The position numbers and the translations under genes are program-made. DNA of 64,000 nt from CAZMRF01 sp964568735 (lineage in GTDB: Bacteria; Acidobacteriota; Polarisedimenticolia; JACPZX01), in contig CAZMRF010000015.1 of the NCBI GenBank assembly GCA_964568735.1, forward strand, positions 17,738 through 81,737. Direction: 5' to 3'. Shown here piece after piece: positions 62,382 to 64,000 of this stretch (positions are counted from its first letter, which is position 1; the number at the start of each line of letters is the position of its first letter). The notes under the pieces were generated by a model that saw only the letters and a list, made by a program, of their open reading frames with translations, had not been told where the DNA came from and made no database searches.

Positions 62382-63431
62382 TCAGGTCCAGCGGAAGCGG
62401 CGGAGCGCGAAGGCGAAGGCCAGAGCGCCCCAGGCGAGGAGGATGCCGATCCTCCCGAGCTGGGAGGCGAAGCCGGCGCCCTCGAGGATCGTGGCGCGGA
62501 GGGCATCGTTCAGCGCGGTCAGCGGCAGGGCCTTGATGAGAGGCTGGGTGGCCGCCGGGAACCGCTCCGAAGAGAAGAAGATCCCCGAGAAGACGAACAT
62601 GGGGAGCATGATCAGGTTGATGAGGCCCGAGATGGTCTCGATCTTCCTGGCCCGGGAGGCCGCGAGCAGGCCGAGGCCCGTGAAGACGAAGCCTCCCAGG
62701 ACGGCCAGGAACAGGATCGTCGCGATCGAGCCGGCGATCACCATGCCGAAGGCGAGCCAGCCGAAGACGAGCAGCAGGACCACCTCGGCGAAGACGAGGA
62801 GCATGCGGCTGGCCATCATGGCGCCGAGGAAGTCCGAGCGCCGCATCGGGGTGGCCACCATGCGCTTGAGCAACCCGCGCGTGCGCATGTCGACGAGGAC
62901 GAATCCCACCCCCCACATGCCGCCGCTCATGATGTTCATCCCCATGAGGCCCGGTATCAGGAAGTCGATGTAGCGGGCCCCCGGCCGTGTGATCAGAGTC
63001 TCCCCGAGCTCGAGGGGATCCTTACGGCCGGCGGCCCGCTGCAGGGCGTCATCCACCCGCTGGCGGGCGAGGAGGCTGTCGGGCCGCGTCGGATCGTAGC
63101 GCAGCTCGTGCGCCGCTCCGGGAGTGGCCGGGGGTGCGACGACGATGGCGACCTTGCCGAGGCGGAGGCTCTGCTCCGCCTCGCCGCTGCGCAGCCGCAC
63201 GACACGGAAGGACGCGTCGCTTTCGAGGGCGGCAGCCGCGCTCTCCTCACCCGGGCCGGCCAGGACTCCCACGTGGATCTCATCCGGGGGGCGGTTCCGG
63301 AAGGCGATCCCGAGGCCCACCGCGAGGATCAGCGGGAATCCGAAGACCCAGAATACGACCTCGGGCTCGCGGAAGAACTCGCGGAGCCGCGAGATGAAGA
63401 GCTGGAGGAAGGGGTTGCGATCAATCCTCAC
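62382..63431 (-). CDS. ABC-2 type transporter permease
   Basis: A 349-residue permease with an N-terminal TM (EVVFWVFGFPLILAVGLGIAF), a large extracytoplasmic domain (~45-170), and five TMs in the C-terminal half (GLMGMNIMSGGMWGVGFVLVDMRTRG). It is the ABC2_membrane type that pairs with a single ATPase for export of lipids, drugs or pigments. GTG 63431 overlaps the ATPase stop by 11 bp, so they are translated together. Confidence 0.9.
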   Translation of the reverse strand: MRIDRNPFLQLFISRLREFFREPEVVFWVFGFPLILAVGLGIAFRNRPPDEIHVGVLAGPGEESAAAALESDASFRVVRLRSGEAEQSLRLGKVAIVVAPPATPGAAHELRYDPTRPDSLLARQRVDDALQRAAGRKDPLELGETLITRPGARYIDFLIPGLMGMNIMSGGMWGVGFVLVDMRTRGLLKRMVATPMRRSDFLGAMMASRMLLVFAEVVLLLVFGWLAFGMVIAGSIATILFLAVLGGFVFTGLGLLAASRARKIETISGLINLIMLPMFVFSGIFFSSERFPAATQPLIKALPLTALNDALRATILEGAGFASQLGRIGILLAWGALAFAFALRRFRWT

Positions 63432-64000
63432 GAAGGTGCCTTCCCGTGAGATGGACGAAGACGTCCTCGAGGCTCGCGTGGCGCGTCGTGAGGGCCGACA
63501 GCGTCTGCCCGCCCGAGGCGAGCCTGCCCAGGAGGGCCGGGATCGCCACGTGGGGCTCGTGGACGGTGAGCTGAATGGCTCCAGCCTCCGCCCGTGACGC
63601 GATCACCGAGGGGAGGTCGAGGAGCTGGTCCGGCGACAGGTGCTCCGCGCGCGGGGGGAGCGGTTCGACTTCACCCACGAGCGCGTGCGCGAGGAGGCCT
63701 ACCGTCAGCTCCTGCTGCCGCGGCGCAAGCNNNNNNNNNNCTGGTCCGGCTGCATTGGAGGCGCCGCCCCGTTCACCGCGAACTCCACGACGTGCTCGCC
63801 CTGTAGCGAGGCGATCAGCTCGGCCGGGGTGCCCAGCGCGATCACCTTGCCGTGATCGACCACGGCGACCCTGTCGCAGAGGCGCTCGGCCTCGTCCATG
63901 TAGTGGGTCGTCAGGAGGATCGTCCGGCCCCGGCGGCGCAGGTCGCGGATCAGCTCCCAGACCTGGCGGCGGGACTGCGGGTCGAGCCCCGTGGTCGGCT
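63421..64000 (-). CDS. ABC transporter ATP-binding protein (C-terminal part; interrupted by misassembly, cut by right edge)
   Basis: The minus-strand frame enters from the edge with TGLDPQSRRQVWEL, contains the D-loop/H-loop region RGRTILLTTHYMDEAERLCDR (quoted in part), then VVDHGKVIALGTP, and would continue AAPPMQPDQ. There it meets the 10-N gap and about 106 bp of foreign sequence. The C-terminus resumes as LLDLPSVIASR and ends with ASLEDVFVHLTGRHLRED. Excising 63625-63740, whose ends share the 10-bp repeat CTGGTCCGGC, joins the two parts in frame as AAPPMQPDQLLDLPSVIASR. So the gene is probably intact in the organism. Walker A and B lie outside the window or at its edge. Confidence 0.85.
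   Translation of the reverse strand, partial: ADHGARPAVPPPGLGADPRPAPPGPDDPPDDPLHGRGRAPLRQGRRGRSRQGDRAGHPGRADRLATGRARRGVRGERGGASNAAGPXXXXLAPRQQELTVGLLAHALVGEVEPLPPRAEHLSPDQLLDLPSVIASRAEAGAIQLTVHEPHVAIPALLGRLASGGQTLSALTTRHASLEDVFVHLTGRHLRED
63635..63740. other. Foreign fragment and assembly gap inside the ABC ATPase gene
   Basis: 63635-63730 is followed by ten Ns (63731-63740). On the plus strand the fragment encodes RFDFTHERVREEAYRQLL, a block typical of AAA-ATPase domains in adenylate-cyclase/kinase/LuxR-type signalling proteins, unrelated to the surrounding gene. It is flanked by CTGGTCCGGC at 63625-63634 and 63741-63750. It is best read as a contig-end chimera rather than biology. Confidence 0.85.

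Overview
The window is about 64 kb of high-GC DNA with dense, overlapping genes. It looks like a Gram-negative chromosome: LolA-like, LpxL-like and MMPL/RND envelope proteins, lipoproteins, and an outer-membrane pigment-type gene cluster. An S8 protease, a Tes/MJ0619-like radical SAM enzyme, a TIGR03960/DUF2344 radical SAM fusion and a MoaD/beta-propeller pair fit Acidobacteriota or a neighbouring phylum. That placement is inference only. A 10-N gap with a misjoined fragment near 63.6-63.75 kb says this is a draft or metagenome assembly. No tRNA, rRNA, CRISPR array or insertion sequence was seen.

Layout. 0-22 kb is mostly housekeeping and envelope genes: a ubiD-type decarboxylase (cut by the left edge), msrB, a large secreted subtilase, the Tes-like radical SAM protein, an Rrf2 regulator with a clear palindromic operator, the TIGR03960/DUF2344 fusion leading into thiC and a DUF1801 protein, a SixA-like phosphatase that seems to start at CTG, a secreted Cys-rich DPNGPV-repeat protein, a halogenase-like flavoprotein next to a Rieske ferredoxin, an HhH-GPD glycosylase, and an ECF sigma/anti-sigma/secreted protein operon.

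22.5-39 kb holds a first set of fatty-acid/polyketide-type genes: an LpxL-like acyltransferase, a second halogenase-like flavoprotein, a ketosynthase coupled to a Cys-less ketosynthase-like partner, an AMP-ligase, an MMPL exporter, and an ACP-dehydratase-glycosyltransferase operon. Unrelated or poorly connected genes lie between them (cyclase family, PHP, polysaccharide deacetylase, CPBP protease, BNR propeller plus MoaD).

39.4-53.4 kb is an aryl-polyene (APE)-type type II polyketide locus in two convergent, tightly overlapping operons. The plus operon carries a holo-ACP synthase, PlsC acyltransferase, two ACPs, a COG4648 membrane protein, an ApeI-like dehydratase, glycosyltransferase, LpxL-like acyltransferase, LolA-like carrier, MMPL exporter and DUF3261 lipoprotein. 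The minus operon carries an ApeO-like ketosynthase, ApeC-like chain-length partner, ApeP-like dehydratase, ApeQ-like ketoreductase and ApeR-like ketosynthase. A near-consensus sigma-70 promoter precedes the plus operon. By analogy the ACP-bound aryl starter is extended and reduced to a polyene, acylated or glycosylated, and exported to the outer membrane. The halogenase-like flavoproteins raise the possibility of a halogenated, xanthomonadin-like product.

53.8-64 kb returns to general metabolism: a CcmH-like protein with altered cysteines, sthA, arsC, aspA, a lipoprotein, a 780-bp intergenic region full of strong RNA-type stems, modABC, and an ABC exporter cut by the right edge.
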